The position numbers and the translations under genes were made by a program. This document shows, piece by piece, positions 28,458 through 39,035 of a stretch of DNA of 64,000 nt (positions are counted from its first letter, which is position 1; each line of letters starts with the position of its first letter). Below the pieces are notes generated by a model. It saw only the letters and a program-made list of their open reading frames with translations. It did not search any database and was not told the DNA's origin. Location of the stretch: assembly GCF_014803405.1 (NCBI RefSeq), contig NZ_JACYFG010000051.1:186001-250000 (forward strand), read 5' to 3'. This DNA comes from Pelagicoccus enzymogenes. Its GTDB lineage: Bacteria > Verrucomicrobiota > Verrucomicrobiia > Opitutales > Opitutaceae.

Positions 28458-28756
28458 TGGATCGGGTTGTGAACGGTTACGAGTTTGGTTCCGTCGGGGA
28501 AGGTGGCTTCCACTTGCACCTCGTGTATCATTTCGGGCACGCCGTCCATGACGTCGGAGCGCTTGAGCAAGGTCGCGCCATAGCTCATGAGTTCGGAGAC
28601 GGATCTTCCGTCGCGGGCTCCCTCGAAGATCTCGTAGGTGATGATGGAAACCGCTTCCGGATAGTTGAGCTTCAAGCCGCGCGCTTGACGGCGGCGGGCC
28701 AAGTCGGCGGCGACGACGACCATGAGCTTTTCTTGTTCGCGAGGGGTGAGGTGCAT
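28454..28756 (-). CDS. ureA: Urease gamma subunit UreA
   Basis: This is a 100-residue subunit starting [20 protein letters not shown], with [28 protein letters not shown] and a normal end (VTVHNPIQ). It is the first gene of ureA-ureB-GAF-ureC-ureE. A sigma54 promoter lies 80 bases upstream and the divergent urea transporter starts 338 bases away, so structural genes and transport share one control region. Confidence 0.96.
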   Translation of the reverse strand: MHLTPREQEKLMVVVAADLARRRQARGLKLNYPEAVSIITYEIFEGARDGRSVSELMSYGATLLKRSDVMDGVPEMIHEVQVEATFPDGTKLVTVHNPIQ

Positions 28757-28846
28757 AGAGGCTGGGTTGTGGTAAGGTTTTGCAGCCTAAGCTGTAGGGA
28801 AGTTTGCGAGGCTTCAAGAGCGGTAGGCGCTTTTTTGAGAGCATCA

Positions 28847-28861
28847 GCAATTCTCAAGCCA
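28847..28861 (-). promoter_or_regulatory. Sigma54 promoter for the ureA operon
   Basis: On the minus strand TGGCTTGAGAATTGC, followed by T, matches TGGC-N7-TTGCT with exact -24/-12 spacing. The predicted transcript start near 28836 gives an 80-base leader to ureA. Confidence 0.75.
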
Positions 28862-28893
28862 CTGAGGAATCGGCCAGCTCAATTTAAGGGTAA

Positions 28894-28913
28894 TACTTTT
28901 CGAGCGAAAGGTA
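28894..28913. promoter_or_regulatory. 20-bp palindromic candidate operator between ureA and urtA
   Basis: TACTTTTCGAGCGAAAGGTA is a near palindrome (two mismatched pairs plus the two central bases). It lies 44 bp from the ureA -24 element and 90 bp from the urtA -24 element, so one bound activator could serve both. It does not look like the classical NtrC site. Confidence 0.4.
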
Positions 28914-28992
28914 TGCTCAATATTGATCTCTTTTCATTCTTTGGATGCGTGAAATTCATGGAGTTGGAGGATTTTCACAAATTTTGAAAGGT

Positions 28993-29007
28993 TGGCCCAG
29001 CAGTTGC
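28993..29007 (+). promoter_or_regulatory. Sigma54 promoter for the urt operon
   Basis: TGGCCCAGCAGTTGC, preceded by T and followed by T, is close to TTGGCAC-N5-TTGCT with exact spacing. The transcript start near 29018 gives a 76-base leader to urtA. Confidence 0.78.
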
Positions 29008-29093
29008 TCATAGGGTGGAACTTGCAGCGCTGTTCGCGGCGATTGCAGAGCCTTGTTCAAAAGTAACACCTAACCCTCCTATTAGATTATCAA

Positions 29094-30344
29094 ATGAAGG
29101 ATGTTAAAAAACTAACCCTTGGCCTCGCCTCAGCGGCCGCCTTGTTCTCCTCCTCGCTTCTAGCTCAAGACACCGTTAAGGTCGGTGTCCTCCATTCGCT
29201 CAGCGGTACTATGGCAATCAGCGAAACCTCGCTGCGCGACATCTTGCTTTTTGCGTTTGACGAAATCAATGCCTCTGGCGGCGTTCTCGGCAAGAAGATC
29301 GAGCCGGTCGTAGTGGATGGCGCATCCGACTGGCCAACCTTCGCCGAAAAGGCGGAACAGCTGCTCGCTCAAGACGAGGTAGCGGTTACTTTTGGTTGCT
29401 GGACTTCCGTGAGCCGTAAGTTCGTGCTTCCTGTCTACGAAAAGTACGACGGTCTGCTTTTCTATCCCGTTCAGTACGAGGGCGAGGAAATGTCTCCCAA
29501 CATCTTCTACACGGCTGAGGCGGTTAACCAGCAGGCGATCCCCGCGGTGGACTTCCTTCTCGAGGAAGGCTACGAAAAGTTCTACTTGGTAGGCACGGAC
29601 TACGTTTATCCGCAGACTACCAACTTGGTGCTCTTCGAGTACTTGAAGTCGAAGGGCATCCCTGAAGAAAACATCGGTGGCGGACTTCGTAAGGAAAACG
29701 GCGAAGTGATCTCGGCTGGCAAGTACACGCCATTCAGCCACACCGACTACCAGCAGATCGTTGCTGAAATCAAAAACTTCTCCGCTGGTGGCGGGGCAGC
29801 GGTGATCAACACGATCAATGGCGACTCGAACGTATCCTTCTTCAAGGAGATTGCCGCTTCCGGTATCACCTCCGACACTACGCCGATCGTTTCTTTCAGC
29901 CTCTCGGAAGACGAGTTCCGCGCCCTCCCAACCGACGACCTCGTTGGTCACCTCGGTTGCTGGACTTACTTCATGTCTCTCGACACGCCTGCGAACAAGA
30001 AGTTCGTTGCGAACTTCCAGAAGTGGTTGAAGGAAAAGGCTCCCAGCAGCGTCGAGAAGGAAAACCGCGTGACCTGCTCGCCAATGGTTCTCTCCTACAA
30101 CGGCGTGTACCTCTGGAAGGCCGCCGTAGAAAAGGCTGGAACTTTCGATTATGCGGAAGTTCGTGACGCGCTTTGGTCCGGCGTTTCCTTCGACGGCCCA
30201 GGCGGGACGGTTACTACCCAACCGAACCATCACCTCACCAAGAACGTCTACATCGGCGAGACGCTCGAAAACGGCCAGTTCGAAATCCTTGAGTCTTTCG
30301 ACAACGTCTACGGCGAGCCATTCTTGAAGGGCACTTTCGAGTAA
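29094..30344 (+). CDS. urtA: Urea ABC transporter, substrate-binding protein
   Basis: This is a 416-residue periplasmic protein with signal peptide (cleavage near SLLAQD). It belongs to the Leu/Ile/Val-binding fold used for urea and short amides: [68 protein letters not shown] and the [13 protein letters not shown] motif are characteristic of UrtA. It binds urea outside the inner membrane and delivers it to UrtBC. First gene of urtABCDE, divergent from urease. Confidence 0.95.
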   Translation: MKDVKKLTLGLASAAALFSSSLLAQDTVKVGVLHSLSGTMAISETSLRDILLFAFDEINASGGVLGKKIEPVVVDGASDWPTFAEKAEQLLAQDEVAVTFGCWTSVSRKFVLPVYEKYDGLLFYPVQYEGEEMSPNIFYTAEAVNQQAIPAVDFLLEEGYEKFYLVGTDYVYPQTTNLVLFEYLKSKGIPEENIGGGLRKENGEVISAGKYTPFSHTDYQQIVAEIKNFSAGGGAAVINTINGDSNVSFFKEIAASGITSDTTPIVSFSLSEDEFRALPTDDLVGHLGCWTYFMSLDTPANKKFVANFQKWLKEKAPSSVEKENRVTCSPMVLSYNGVYLWKAAVEKAGTFDYAEVRDALWSGVSFDGPGGTVTTQPNHHLTKNVYIGETLENGQFEILESFDNVYGEPFLKGTFE

Positions 30345-30366
30345 GCTCCATTTTCGCACTCTCTCG

Positions 30367-30401
30367 GGCTCGCTTTGGTACTCCTCGTTCCAAGGCGGGC
30401 C
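30367..30401 (+). terminator. Stem-loop in the urtA-urtB gap
   Basis: CGCTTTGG and CCAAGGCG pair with one G-T wobble, extended by GGCT/GGCC, around an 11-base loop. A short T/C run follows. Such hairpins after a binding-protein gene commonly stabilise its message and lower downstream expression. Confidence 0.4.
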
Positions 30402-30444
30402 TTTCCTCTGCCCTCCTATTATTCAGTTGATCTGAACTTCGATT

Positions 30445-32076
30445 ATGAAGAAGTCTCTTTTCGTCCTCCTATTTACCCTTGTCGCCAATCTTTGGGGACA
30501 AGACGACCCCAGAGTACGGCAGCTTCTTGAGGATCTTGCTCTTGAACGAGCGGATGACCAAGACGCGCTGCTGGATGAACTCGCTAATTCGGGGGATTCG
30601 TTTGTTACCAGCTTTGTCGATGCCTGGCGCACTGGCGAAGTTTATCAATACGCTCCAGATGGGAGCGACCCTATCATCGTTATTAAGGTATCCGAAGCTT
30701 ACATACAGCTTTCGACTTGGGAAGAGCTCGAGTTAACGCCCAGTCAAATCGAGGAGATCGAGGACAACAAGAGCCGTCCGTCTCGCCGTTTGCGTCGCAC
30801 CCTTTCCCGCGTCACGGATACAGTGGATTTGGCCTCCAAGGATGTCGGAACGCGAAAAGCTGCCGCGTTGAAGTTGGGTCAGAGCCAGAACCAAGAGTAT
30901 TTAGAAATTCTCAGGGCTCGTCTCGAGAAAGAGGAAAACAGCTCTGCTGCCGAAGCCTTGCGAGAAGCGATCGCCATCAGCTTGCTGGCAAACTATTCCA
31001 GTCCGGAAGAGCTGAAGGAAGCGATTGCGGCGCTCGGCGAGTTCCGCTCTATCGGGGCGAAAAGCAAAATAGAAACCATTCGCGACAAAGCCCTGGAAGA
31101 AGGGGATGAGGACCTTGCGGCGATCGCTACCCAATCCGTGAAGTATATCGAAGACCACGAAGCGATACTGCGGCACGCGGGCAGTATCTTCCGAGGGATT
31201 AGCACAGGTAGTATATTGCTAATCGTAGCGTTTGGTCTGGCCATCACCTTTGGCTTGATGGGGATCATCAACATGGCTCATGGCGAGTTTGTAGCGATCG
31301 GTGGATACACCTGCTACGTGATGAACCAGTTCTTTTCCGAAGCCTACGGGACTCAATCGGACGCGTATCAATGGTTTTTCTGGTGTTCGATTCCGCTTAG
31401 TTTTCTGGTTGCGGGAACGCTAGGCTGGCTGCTTGAGATCAGCTTTTTCCGCTTTCTCTACAAACGACCGCTCGAGTCGCTGCTAGCGACTTGGGGCCTC
31501 TCAATGGTCATGCGCCAGATGTTCCGACTCATCTTCGGAGCGGCCAACGTTCAGGTTGGAAATCCGGAAGTGCTATCTGGCAACGTCGAGTTCTGGGGCT
31601 TGGCCATGAGCGAGGCGCGTATCTTCGCCATCGGTTTCGCCGGTTTCGTGGCCCTGCTGACCTGGGCCTTGCTCACCAAGACGAATCTAGGACTTTTCAT
31701 CCGGGCGGTGATGCAAAACCGCAACATGGCTTCCAGCCTTGGTATCCCCGTCAAGCGAGTGAATTCGCTCACCTTCGCATTTGGCTGCGGCTTAGCGGCG
31801 ATGGCCGGCGCGGTCTTGTCGCAGATCGGAAACGTTGGCCCTGAAATGGGGCAAGCGTACATCGTGCAAAGCTTCATGGTGGTGGTCGTCGGAGGCGTTG
31901 GCAACCTGCTGGGAGCAGGACTATCGGCCTTGGGCATTGGCGTCGTCGACCAGATCCTGCAGCCTTTGATCGGTCCGATTATGGGAACGATCGCGGTACT
32001 GTTTATCATTATCCTGTTTCTTCAGCGGAAGCCCGGCGGGCTTTTCCCGACGAAGTCTCGCAGCATGGAAGACTAG
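30445..32076 (+). CDS. urtB: Urea ABC transporter, permease UrtB
   Basis: This is a 543-residue protein. Residues 1-20 are a signal peptide and about 20-250 form an extracytoplasmic helical region with HEAT-like stretches, as in the long form of UrtB. The rest is a LivH-type permease with several membrane helices ([27 protein letters not shown]; the INMAHGE motif is typical). Residues near the end, [28 protein letters not shown], are family-conserved. It forms the channel with UrtC. A 13-base gap leads to urtC. Confidence 0.94.
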   Translation: MKKSLFVLLFTLVANLWGQDDPRVRQLLEDLALERADDQDALLDELANSGDSFVTSFVDAWRTGEVYQYAPDGSDPIIVIKVSEAYIQLSTWEELELTPSQIEEIEDNKSRPSRRLRRTLSRVTDTVDLASKDVGTRKAAALKLGQSQNQEYLEILRARLEKEENSSAAEALREAIAISLLANYSSPEELKEAIAALGEFRSIGAKSKIETIRDKALEEGDEDLAAIATQSVKYIEDHEAILRHAGSIFRGISTGSILLIVAFGLAITFGLMGIINMAHGEFVAIGGYTCYVMNQFFSEAYGTQSDAYQWFFWCSIPLSFLVAGTLGWLLEISFFRFLYKRPLESLLATWGLSMVMRQMFRLIFGAANVQVGNPEVLSGNVEFWGLAMSEARIFAIGFAGFVALLTWALLTKTNLGLFIRAVMQNRNMASSLGIPVKRVNSLTFAFGCGLAAMAGAVLSQIGNVGPEMGQAYIVQSFMVVVVGGVGNLLGAGLSALGIGVVDQILQPLIGPIMGTIAVLFIIILFLQRKPGGLFPTKSRSMED

Positions 32077-32089
32077 AAAGGAGCGTACC

Positions 32090-33235
32090 ATGAAACTTTT
32101 CGATAATAAGATAGAATTCGGTGGCTTCTTGATGGCAGGGCTAGTCCTTGTTTTCGTGCTGCCTCTCCTGAACGCCTACGTGCCGGAGGGAAGCGCGTTA
32201 CATTTCTCCGAGTATCACATCGGTCTTTGGGGAAAGTATATTACCTGGGCGATCTTGGCGATGAGCCTGAACTTGCTTTGGGGCTACACCGGGCTGCTCT
32301 GCCTCTGTCAGGCATTGTTTTTCGCTTTGGGCGCTTACGCCTTTGGCATGTACCTGATGCTGCACGCTGGAGTGGATCCGGTTTATAATACGGCTTTGCC
32401 GGACTTCATGGACTTTCAGGGCTATACCTCGCTCCCGTGGTACTGGAAGCCTTTTGGCAGTGGAGCGTTCGCTATTGTCGCCTCTATGGTCATCCCGGGA
32501 TTGCTTGCTTTGGTTTTTGGATACCTTGCGTTCAGTTCGCGAATAAAAGGCGTCTATTTCTCGATCCTGACCCAAGCTTTGACGTATGCGCTGTCGCTGT
32601 TCTTCTTTATGAATACAGCTACGATCTTCGGAAAGAGCTTCATCCTTTTCGGAGGAAATAACGGGCTGAACAACTTCGGGGAGATCTTTGGCTTCGGCGT
32701 AAACGAGGCGTCCACCAAGCGCACGGTGTTTGTTGGAAGCGCCTTGTTGCTGTTGGTCGTTTATTTGCTGATCGCTTGGTTGATCAAGACGAAGTTTGGC
32801 ATGGTCCAGCAGGCGATTCGCGATAGCGAGAACCGCGTACGGTTTTCCGGGTATTCGACAACGAACTACAAGCTTCTCATTTTTGTGGGGAGCGCGATGA
32901 TCGCCGGCATTGCGGGAGCGTTCTACGTGCCGCAGGTTGGGGGTATCAACGCGAATGAAATGGTCCCTGCCAAGTCCCTTGACGTCGTGGTTTGGGTGGC
33001 CCTCGGCGGTCGCGGAACCAAGTTCGGCCCAGTGATCGGCGCTATTGTAGTGAGCGTGATAAAGAGCTATGCCCAAGTCGAGTTTCCCAACTCTTGGCTG
33101 ATCATACTCGGGGCGATCTTCATGTTCGTCGTGCTGTTCATGCCGAACGGCCTCGCCGGATTGCCCAAGCAATTGGCTCCGCTCTGGGCCCGTATCCGCG
33201 GCAACGCTTCAACCTCGGCAACCCCTGTTTCCTAA
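32090..33235 (+). CDS. urtC: Urea ABC transporter, permease UrtC
   Basis: This is a 381-residue LivM-type permease with about ten membrane helices. It has the [27 protein letters not shown] motif and the C-terminal [19 protein letters not shown] stretch characteristic of this family. It shares one base of its TAA stop with the urtD start (TAATG), showing tight translational coupling. Confidence 0.94.
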   Translation: MKLFDNKIEFGGFLMAGLVLVFVLPLLNAYVPEGSALHFSEYHIGLWGKYITWAILAMSLNLLWGYTGLLCLCQALFFALGAYAFGMYLMLHAGVDPVYNTALPDFMDFQGYTSLPWYWKPFGSGAFAIVASMVIPGLLALVFGYLAFSSRIKGVYFSILTQALTYALSLFFFMNTATIFGKSFILFGGNNGLNNFGEIFGFGVNEASTKRTVFVGSALLLLVVYLLIAWLIKTKFGMVQQAIRDSENRVRFSGYSTTNYKLLIFVGSAMIAGIAGAFYVPQVGGINANEMVPAKSLDVVVWVALGGRGTKFGPVIGAIVVSVIKSYAQVEFPNSWLIILGAIFMFVVLFMPNGLAGLPKQLAPLWARIRGNASTSATPVS

Positions 33236-34026
33236 TGGCTCACATCCCTCCGGAAAAGCACACTCCACTTATTCTCAGCGTTGAAGGTGTCGACAAGTCT
33301 TTCGACGGTTTCAAGGCAATCAACGACCTGAACTTCTATCTCGAAGAAGGTGAATTGCGCACGGTGATCGGACCGAATGGCGCGGGCAAAAGCACCTTCA
33401 TGGATTTAATCACGGCCCGCACCAAACCGGACGCGGGCAAGATCCAGTTTCACTTGGACAATGGCCGAGACGTGGATTTGACGCGCGTTCGCGAGCACGA
33501 CGTGAGCCAGTTGGGTATCGGACGCAAGTTCCAGAATCCGACCGTGTACGGGTCTCACACGGTGTACGACAACCTGAAGCTGTCGCTAGCTGGCGAGCGT
33601 GGAATCTTTCACTCGCTCTTCTCTCGAGAGACAGCCGCGGATCGGGACAAGATTTTTAGCGTCCTGGAAACGATTCGTTTGGACAAGCATGCAGATTATT
33701 TGGCGGGTGCTTTGTCGCACGGTCAAAAGCAGTGGCTGGAGATTGGCATGCTGCTGGCTCAGGATCCCAAGATCATGCTGGTGGACGAACCTGCTGCCGG
33801 CATGAGCGACGAGGAAACGGAGCGAACGGGTGAGCTGTTGCTGAGCCTGCAGGGCAAGCACAGCTTAATCGTGATCGAGCACGACATGGAGTTCGTTCGG
33901 CAGATCGCAAGCCGTGTAACGGTGCTGCATCAAGGTCACGTTCTGAAGGAAGGCAGCTTTGATTTCGTCAAGAGCGACCCTCAGGTGATCGAAGTTTACC
34001 TCGGCCGCCAAACCCGCAAACACTAG
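33235..34026 (+). CDS. urtD: Urea ABC transporter, ATPase UrtD
   Basis: This is a 263-residue ATPase starting at the ATG at 33235, which overlaps the urtC stop by one base; the frame is open upstream only as a shadow. Walker A GPNGAGKSTFMDLI, signature LSHGQKQWLEIGMLL, Walker B KIMLVDEPAAGMS and switch His in IVIEHDMEFV are present. It powers urea import with UrtE. Confidence 0.95.
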   Translation: MAHIPPEKHTPLILSVEGVDKSFDGFKAINDLNFYLEEGELRTVIGPNGAGKSTFMDLITARTKPDAGKIQFHLDNGRDVDLTRVREHDVSQLGIGRKFQNPTVYGSHTVYDNLKLSLAGERGIFHSLFSRETAADRDKIFSVLETIRLDKHADYLAGALSHGQKQWLEIGMLLAQDPKIMLVDEPAAGMSDEETERTGELLLSLQGKHSLIVIEHDMEFVRQIASRVTVLHQGHVLKEGSFDFVKSDPQVIEVYLGRQTRKH

Positions 34027-34038
34027 GAGATTCAAAAG

Positions 34039-34794
34039 ATGGATACACAAGTTCAAGAGGCGGCGCCTGCCGCGCCGGCGAGCGATTCGATGCTCCTGTC
34101 CGTCAAGGACGTTTACGCTGGTTACGACGAATCGATGATTTTAAAGGGCGTGTCGATCGACGTGCCGGAAAAGAAGGCGGTTGCCTTGCTGGGACGTAAT
34201 GGGGTGGGAAAGACTACCTTGCTCAACACGATTCTTGGCATTGTGGCGACTAAGGCTGGCTCGATCGAGTTCACGGACCGTTCCATCGAGAAGATGGCTC
34301 CTGATGTGCGGGCTCGTCTGGGGATTGGATACGTGCCGCAGGGGCGCGACATCTTCCCGGGGCTGACGGTATGGGAAAATCTCAACGTCAGTTTGCGGGT
34401 CGCCAATGCGGGCAAGGACGCGGAGGCTCGCTTGGAGTCGGTATACGAGCTTTTTCCTGTTCTCAAGGACATGCTCAAGCGCAAGGGCGGGGTTCTCAGC
34501 GGCGGCCAGCAACAGCAGCTTGCAATTGGCCGCGCTCTGCTGCTGAAGCCAAAGCTCCTCATTCTGGACGAGCCGACGGAGGGTATCCAACCCTCCATTA
34601 TCGACCAGATCGAGGACGCGATCTATGCGATTCGCAAGAAAGGCGAGATGAGCGTGATCTTGGTCGAACAGTACATCGACTTTGCCCGCAACGCTTGTGA
34701 AAGCTTCTACATATTGGAGCGCGGTTCCGTGGTGCAGAAAGGTGAGATTGCGAAGCTAGACGACGACATGGTCGCAAAGTACCTCACAGTCTAA
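34039..34794 (+). CDS. urtE: Urea ABC transporter, ATPase UrtE
   Basis: This is a 251-residue LivF-type ATPase with Walker A GRNGVGKTTLLNTI, signature LSGGQQQQLAIGRALL, Walker B LLILDEPTEGIQPS and the closing VEQYIDFARNACESFYILERG typical of UrtE. It has an extra acidic/Ala-rich N terminus of about 15 residues. It is the last gene of the operon; only a weak hairpin (34852-34876) without T run follows. Confidence 0.95.
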   Translation: MDTQVQEAAPAAPASDSMLLSVKDVYAGYDESMILKGVSIDVPEKKAVALLGRNGVGKTTLLNTILGIVATKAGSIEFTDRSIEKMAPDVRARLGIGYVPQGRDIFPGLTVWENLNVSLRVANAGKDAEARLESVYELFPVLKDMLKRKGGVLSGGQQQQLAIGRALLLKPKLLILDEPTEGIQPSIIDQIEDAIYAIRKKGEMSVILVEQYIDFARNACESFYILERGSVVQKGEIAKLDDDMVAKYLTV

Positions 34795-34897
34795 GCGTAT
34801 CCAGATATTGGTACGAAGTGAATTGATAGCCTTTGCCTAGGCTCGAACCGTTGCAGCCCCATGGCAGGAGGCTGCAGCTGCTGAGTTCCGGATTCCT

Positions 34898-36361
34898 CTA
34901 GAGGTCGATGCCTTGGCTCTGGAGGGTGCTGCCTTTGACTTGGTGGTAACGGGCTACGGCGATGTTGTAGTTGGCGATCGATTCGAGCTCGCTCACTTGG
35001 GCGGCGGTAAGGTCCTCTTGGGCTTCAAGCACGAAGAAGGTGGTGCTTTGCCCGAGGTTGAGCTTGCGTTCTTCGGCTTCGAGGGAGCGTTCGGCGAACT
35101 CGCGACCTTGGCGGGCAAGCTCGCGGCTTTGGGCCTCGGACTCGATGCGGCGGGCGGCGTTGTCGAGCTGGATCGCGATGGCTTGCTGGAGCTGCTGGCG
35201 CACGAGGTGGGCTCTGTCTTTGAGGAGGCGGGCTGCAGCTCGGTCTGCTCCGGCGCTGCGGTTGAGCAAGGGGCGGCTGAAAGTGACGCCTACGAAAAGG
35301 TCGGTTTCGGCGGAGCTGAGTCCTTTGTAGCTGGAGGTGAAGGAGTCGCCGAAACTGGTGCGGAAGTAGCGGGCGTTGAGGTCGAGGGAAGGAAGCGCCC
35401 CGCTGTTGGCCGTTTGCTCGTTGATGACCGCTTTTTCGATCTCGAGCAGGGCTTGTTGGTAGTCAGGACGGTTCTGCAGGGCGTATTCAAAATCTTGGCT
35501 CAGGTTTCCGCTCCAATCTTGGGGAGCGGGCATGGCGCCGATCTCTACCTGCCAGTCGAGCAAGGGTAGCGCTTCGTTGGATACGAAACGTTTTAGTTCG
35601 TTGAGGGTGTCGAGATAGAGGCGTCGCTGCAGCACGACGTTGGCTTCGCGTTGGGCGAGGCGGGTCTCGGCGACTTCTACGCCTCGGGCTTCGATTGTTC
35701 CAAGCTCGGCTCGTTTGCGGGTGTCGGCTACCAGTTGGCTGGCGAGCTGGCGGGATTGCTCTGCGACGCGTAGTGAGTCCTTGCGCAGGGCGGTTTGGTT
35801 ATAGAGGGTGATGGCGTTGGTGACGGTGGTGATGGCTTGCAGGCGGAAGCTTTGCTCGGACTGCTGGTAGCTGCGTTGGGCGATCTTAATGAAGCTGCGG
35901 GAGTTGGCTCCGAAGTTTTTTAGCAGCGGTTGGTAGAGGGCGATGCCGGCGTTGGCCGCGTGAGTATCGGGGCCGCCGAAGTTGTTCTCGAAGCGACCGG
36001 TGGCAGCGTCGAGGGTGAGGCGTCCACCGGTGGGAATATTTTGGGAGATGGAGGCGGAGCTGACCTCGCCTTCCTGGGAGTTGAAGGACGAGGAGGCTCC
36101 CCCGCCGCCGCCTAGGGCTCCGTCGGAATGAGTGGCACCGATTGCGGGATCCCAGTAGCCGCGGGTGCTCCTCAGGTTTTGAGCGGACACATCCTTGTCG
36201 AGCTGCACGATGCGGATCTGGAAGTCTCGCTGGAGAGCGAGGGCGATGAGGTCCGGCAAATCGATCTCCTCGGGCACGTTGTCGGCGGCCCGCAGGGGGG
36301 GCAGGGCGAGGATGAGAGAAAGCAAGAGGGTTGAAGGACGAAAGGTAAAATTGCGTGTCAT
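34898..36361 (-). CDS. TolC-family outer-membrane efflux protein
   Basis: About 487 residues from ATG 36361, which begins a signal peptide (MTRNFTFRPSTLLLSLILALPPLRAAD); the frame is open to 36652 but that part is not family-like. The mature protein shows the two long helical repeats of the outer-membrane-factor family (IDLPDLIALALQRDFQIRI; RPDYQQALLEIEKAV; helical ELARQGREFAERSLEAEERKLNLGQ), forming a trimeric tunnel. It is the last gene of adaptor-ATPase-permease-TolC, which together would span both membranes. Confidence 0.9.
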   Translation of the reverse strand: MTRNFTFRPSTLLLSLILALPPLRAADNVPEEIDLPDLIALALQRDFQIRIVQLDKDVSAQNLRSTRGYWDPAIGATHSDGALGGGGGASSSFNSQEGEVSSASISQNIPTGGRLTLDAATGRFENNFGGPDTHAANAGIALYQPLLKNFGANSRSFIKIAQRSYQQSEQSFRLQAITTVTNAITLYNQTALRKDSLRVAEQSRQLASQLVADTRKRAELGTIEARGVEVAETRLAQREANVVLQRRLYLDTLNELKRFVSNEALPLLDWQVEIGAMPAPQDWSGNLSQDFEYALQNRPDYQQALLEIEKAVINEQTANSGALPSLDLNARYFRTSFGDSFTSSYKGLSSAETDLFVGVTFSRPLLNRSAGADRAAARLLKDRAHLVRQQLQQAIAIQLDNAARRIESEAQSRELARQGREFAERSLEAEERKLNLGQSTTFFVLEAQEDLTAAQVSELESIANYNIAVARYHQVKGSTLQSQGIDL

Positions 36362-36437
36362 TTTATGGGTCCCAGGTACCGGGATTTTGCGGAAATCGAT
36401 GAGTGGATCGGCTTGGGAAATGTGATCGGGTTGATGC

Positions 36438-36462
36438 GGACGGCGTGGAAGCCGTCCCTCCA
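36438..36462. repeat. GGACGGC/GCCGTCC repeat (TCCCTCCA family)
   Basis: GGACGGC-GTGGAA-GCCGTCC followed by CTCCA is a perfect 7-bp hairpin in the gap between permease and TolC genes. Related copies lie at 38966-39010, 46323-46380 and 16241-16275. Confidence 0.55.
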
Positions 36463-36468
36463 TTTGAG

Positions 36469-38925
36469 CTAGTCGCCGCGGAGGGTTTCGCTGAGGTTGG
36501 TGTTTACGACGTAGCGGGCCGGGGTGTAGATGGCCGCTGCAGAGACGGCAAGAATGAGGGCGATCGGGAGGAGGAAGATGAGGGGATCGGCAGTGGGCCG
36601 TGCCATCTGGTTTTCGGCCATGATGCCGAGTATGGCGTAGCCGAGGGCGCATCCCAGTCCGAGCCCGAGGGCGATTTGCCAGCTGCTCATCTTGAAGATA
36701 TGGCGGAAGATGGTGGCGGGCCCAGCTCCAAGGGCCTGGCGAATGCTGAATTCTTGGAAGCGTTGGCGTATCGAGAAATCCATGACGCCGTAGATTCCAA
36801 TGGAGGCGAGGATGAAGGCGGCGATGCCGAACATGCCGAAGAGGTTGCGAAAGAAGATGGGGCCAAACTGGTTTTCTTTGACGGCGGTCTCTACGGTTTT
36901 GACGCGGTAGAGGGCGAAGCTCTGGTCCTCCTCGTGCAAGATGGAACGGATGTGGCTGGCTTGCTCGGTGGGATTGCCGTTGGTCTTGGCGAATACGGTT
37001 ACATTGGCTTGAGGGTCGCCGCTCATGGGGCGGTAGACGCCGCCGAGCTGCTCGTCAGTCTGGTTGGCTCCGGGGCCAGCCATCTTGGTGTCGGGCACGA
37101 TGCCGATGATGGTGAACCAGGGGGTGCTGTCGGAGTACTCGTCGCGCAGTTGCTGGCCGATGGCGTCCTGGATGTTGTCGGGCCAAAGGCGTTTGGCGAG
37201 GAGCTCGTTGATGACGCATACCTTTTCGGCGTTGGGACCTTGGTCGAGACGTTCGAAGCCGCGACCGTAGAGGATGGGGATGTCGAGCAGTTCGAAGTAG
37301 TTGTCGGAGACGATCTCGTTGCGGGCGCGGAGCTCTTCGCCTTCGGGCACGGCCCGTCCGCGGACTTGCCAGCGGGAGTTCCAGTTGTAGAGCATGTCGA
37401 CGGAGCTGGTGAATCCGACGCCTTCGAGGGCGGGATTGTTTTCCATGAGCGTTTGCAGTCGATCGAGTCCGGCGGCGCGTTGGTCGCCCGGGTAGTAGTT
37501 TTCGGGCAGGTCGAAGCGAGCGGTCATGACTTTGGAAGGGTCGTAGGGCGGCTCGAACACGGCGGCGTCCTTGGCGCCGCTGACCATGGCGGAGGTGGCG
37601 ATGAGCAGGGCGCAGGAAACGGAGAGCTGGGCGAGCACGAGCAGCTTTGAGAAGATGCCCATCTTGAGGCTGGAGGCTCCGCGCGAGTTGTCCTTGAGGA
37701 TTTCGTTGACATCCGTCTTGGAGGCGCGAATCGCGGGCACGATGCTGGCGATGATGCTAGCCATGAGGGTGATGAGCGCGAGGTAGCCGACCGTTTGCAG
37801 GTCCACGTCCATGTTCATCCAGATGGGCGGATTGGCTTGTGCGGAGGCGAGCACGGAGGCCCAGATAGCCCGGCTGGTCCAGATGGCGATGATGAGTCCG
37901 CCGAGGCCGCCGAAGAAGGCGATGGCGAAGCCTTCCACGACCATCTGCATGATAAGGCGCTGGCGCTTGCCGCCGAGGGAAGCCCGGATGGCGAGCTCTT
38001 TGACGCGGGTGGTGGCACGGGATAGGGTGAGGTTCGCCACGTTGGTGCAAGCGATGAGCAGGACCATGAGAGAGCAGGCGAGCAAGAGGTAGACCATGCG
38101 GGGAAATTCGTCACCCATGAAATTCTCGCCGAGGGTTTCGATCTGCAAGGCTATGTACCCTGTATTTGTTTTTGGATACGCATCGGCCATGGTTTTCGCG
38201 ATCGTGTTCATGGCTGGGATAGCGGAGCCGAGGGTTTGCCCATCTTTCAAGGTGGCGAGCACGAAGAGACCATCGCCGTCGGCGCGGGACATTTCGACGT
38301 GGTTGGTGGTATCGTTGAGCCAGACGTCGTGGCGTGAGGGGAAGTCGACTCCCTCGGGGGCAACGGCAACGATGGTAGTGGGGATGCCGTTCATGTTGAA
38401 CGATTGGCCGATAACGGACTCGCGGCTATCGAAATGGTTCTTCCAGAGCTTGTAGCTGATGACGGCTTTCTTTTCGGCATCGGGCAGGTCGTCACCCTCT
38501 TGGAAGAAGGTTCCGATGTGGGGTGTGAGGCCGAGGGTTTGGAAGAGTGTTGCGGAGACGTAGCTGCCGTCGAAGCGTTCCGCGTACTTCTTGATGACCA
38601 CGCTGATGGTGGTGTTGGGCCGCATGAAGGCGAAGTGCTCGAAGACGTCCTGCCGCTCTTGCAGTTCCCGGAAGTCCTTGTGGCGAATGAATCCAAACTG
38701 AGCGCCGGACTCCCAGAGGTGCTCGGTGCTGGGGTCCCACTGGATGGCGTAGACTTTGTCGAAGTCGATGTCTTCCGGATGTCCCTTGATCACGCCGAAA
38801 ACGAGGGTGAGCATGAGGCCGACGAGTCCTAGTCCGAGGGAGAAGGCCATGATGGCGAGCAGCATGCTGCCGGGGTTGCGGCCGAATTGGCGGACGCCGA
38901 CTTTGAGATCGTTGGTAAAGGACAT
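36469..38925 (-). CDS. MacB/FtsX-type ABC transporter permease (duplicated domain)
   Basis: About 818 residues from ATG 38925 (MSFTNDLKVGVRQFGRNPGSMLLAIMAFSLG). It contains two MacB-like periplasmic domains alternating with two FtsX permease domains: membrane helix near residues 20-45, periplasmic domain, three helices around 280-420 (LACSLMVLLIACTNVANL; LGGLIIAIWTS), then a second helix-periplasmic-helix set ending GYAILGIMAENQM and ALILAVSAAAIYTPARYVVN. It works with the adjacent ATPase and adaptor to move a substrate out of the inner membrane or periplasm. Substrate unknown. Confidence 0.9.
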   Translation of the reverse strand: MSFTNDLKVGVRQFGRNPGSMLLAIMAFSLGLGLVGLMLTLVFGVIKGHPEDIDFDKVYAIQWDPSTEHLWESGAQFGFIRHKDFRELQERQDVFEHFAFMRPNTTISVVIKKYAERFDGSYVSATLFQTLGLTPHIGTFFQEGDDLPDAEKKAVISYKLWKNHFDSRESVIGQSFNMNGIPTTIVAVAPEGVDFPSRHDVWLNDTTNHVEMSRADGDGLFVLATLKDGQTLGSAIPAMNTIAKTMADAYPKTNTGYIALQIETLGENFMGDEFPRMVYLLLACSLMVLLIACTNVANLTLSRATTRVKELAIRASLGGKRQRLIMQMVVEGFAIAFFGGLGGLIIAIWTSRAIWASVLASAQANPPIWMNMDVDLQTVGYLALITLMASIIASIVPAIRASKTDVNEILKDNSRGASSLKMGIFSKLLVLAQLSVSCALLIATSAMVSGAKDAAVFEPPYDPSKVMTARFDLPENYYPGDQRAAGLDRLQTLMENNPALEGVGFTSSVDMLYNWNSRWQVRGRAVPEGEELRARNEIVSDNYFELLDIPILYGRGFERLDQGPNAEKVCVINELLAKRLWPDNIQDAIGQQLRDEYSDSTPWFTIIGIVPDTKMAGPGANQTDEQLGGVYRPMSGDPQANVTVFAKTNGNPTEQASHIRSILHEEDQSFALYRVKTVETAVKENQFGPIFFRNLFGMFGIAAFILASIGIYGVMDFSIRQRFQEFSIRQALGAGPATIFRHIFKMSSWQIALGLGLGCALGYAILGIMAENQMARPTADPLIFLLPIALILAVSAAAIYTPARYVVNTNLSETLRGD

Positions 38926-38965
38926 ATTTCTGGGAGCTTGTTTTTTGGGGATACAGGAAGTCGGC

Positions 38966-39010
38966 GGACGGCGTGGTACCGAACGAAATGGCACATTCAG
39001 CCGTCCCTCT
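38966..39010. repeat. GGACGGC...GCCGTCCCTCT repeat
   Basis: GGACGGCGTGGTACCGAACG leads to CAGCCGTCCCTCT. The ends form the same 7-bp hairpin as the element at 36438, with a longer loop. It lies between ATPase and permease genes. Confidence 0.5.
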
Positions 39011-39035
39011 GAGGGGAGCTTTTGTGGACTCGAGC

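Noticed and set aside
28149-28850. Long N-terminal extension of UreB
   Set aside because: The upstream part overlaps ureA in another frame; the ATG at 28457 gives a normal 102-residue UreB.
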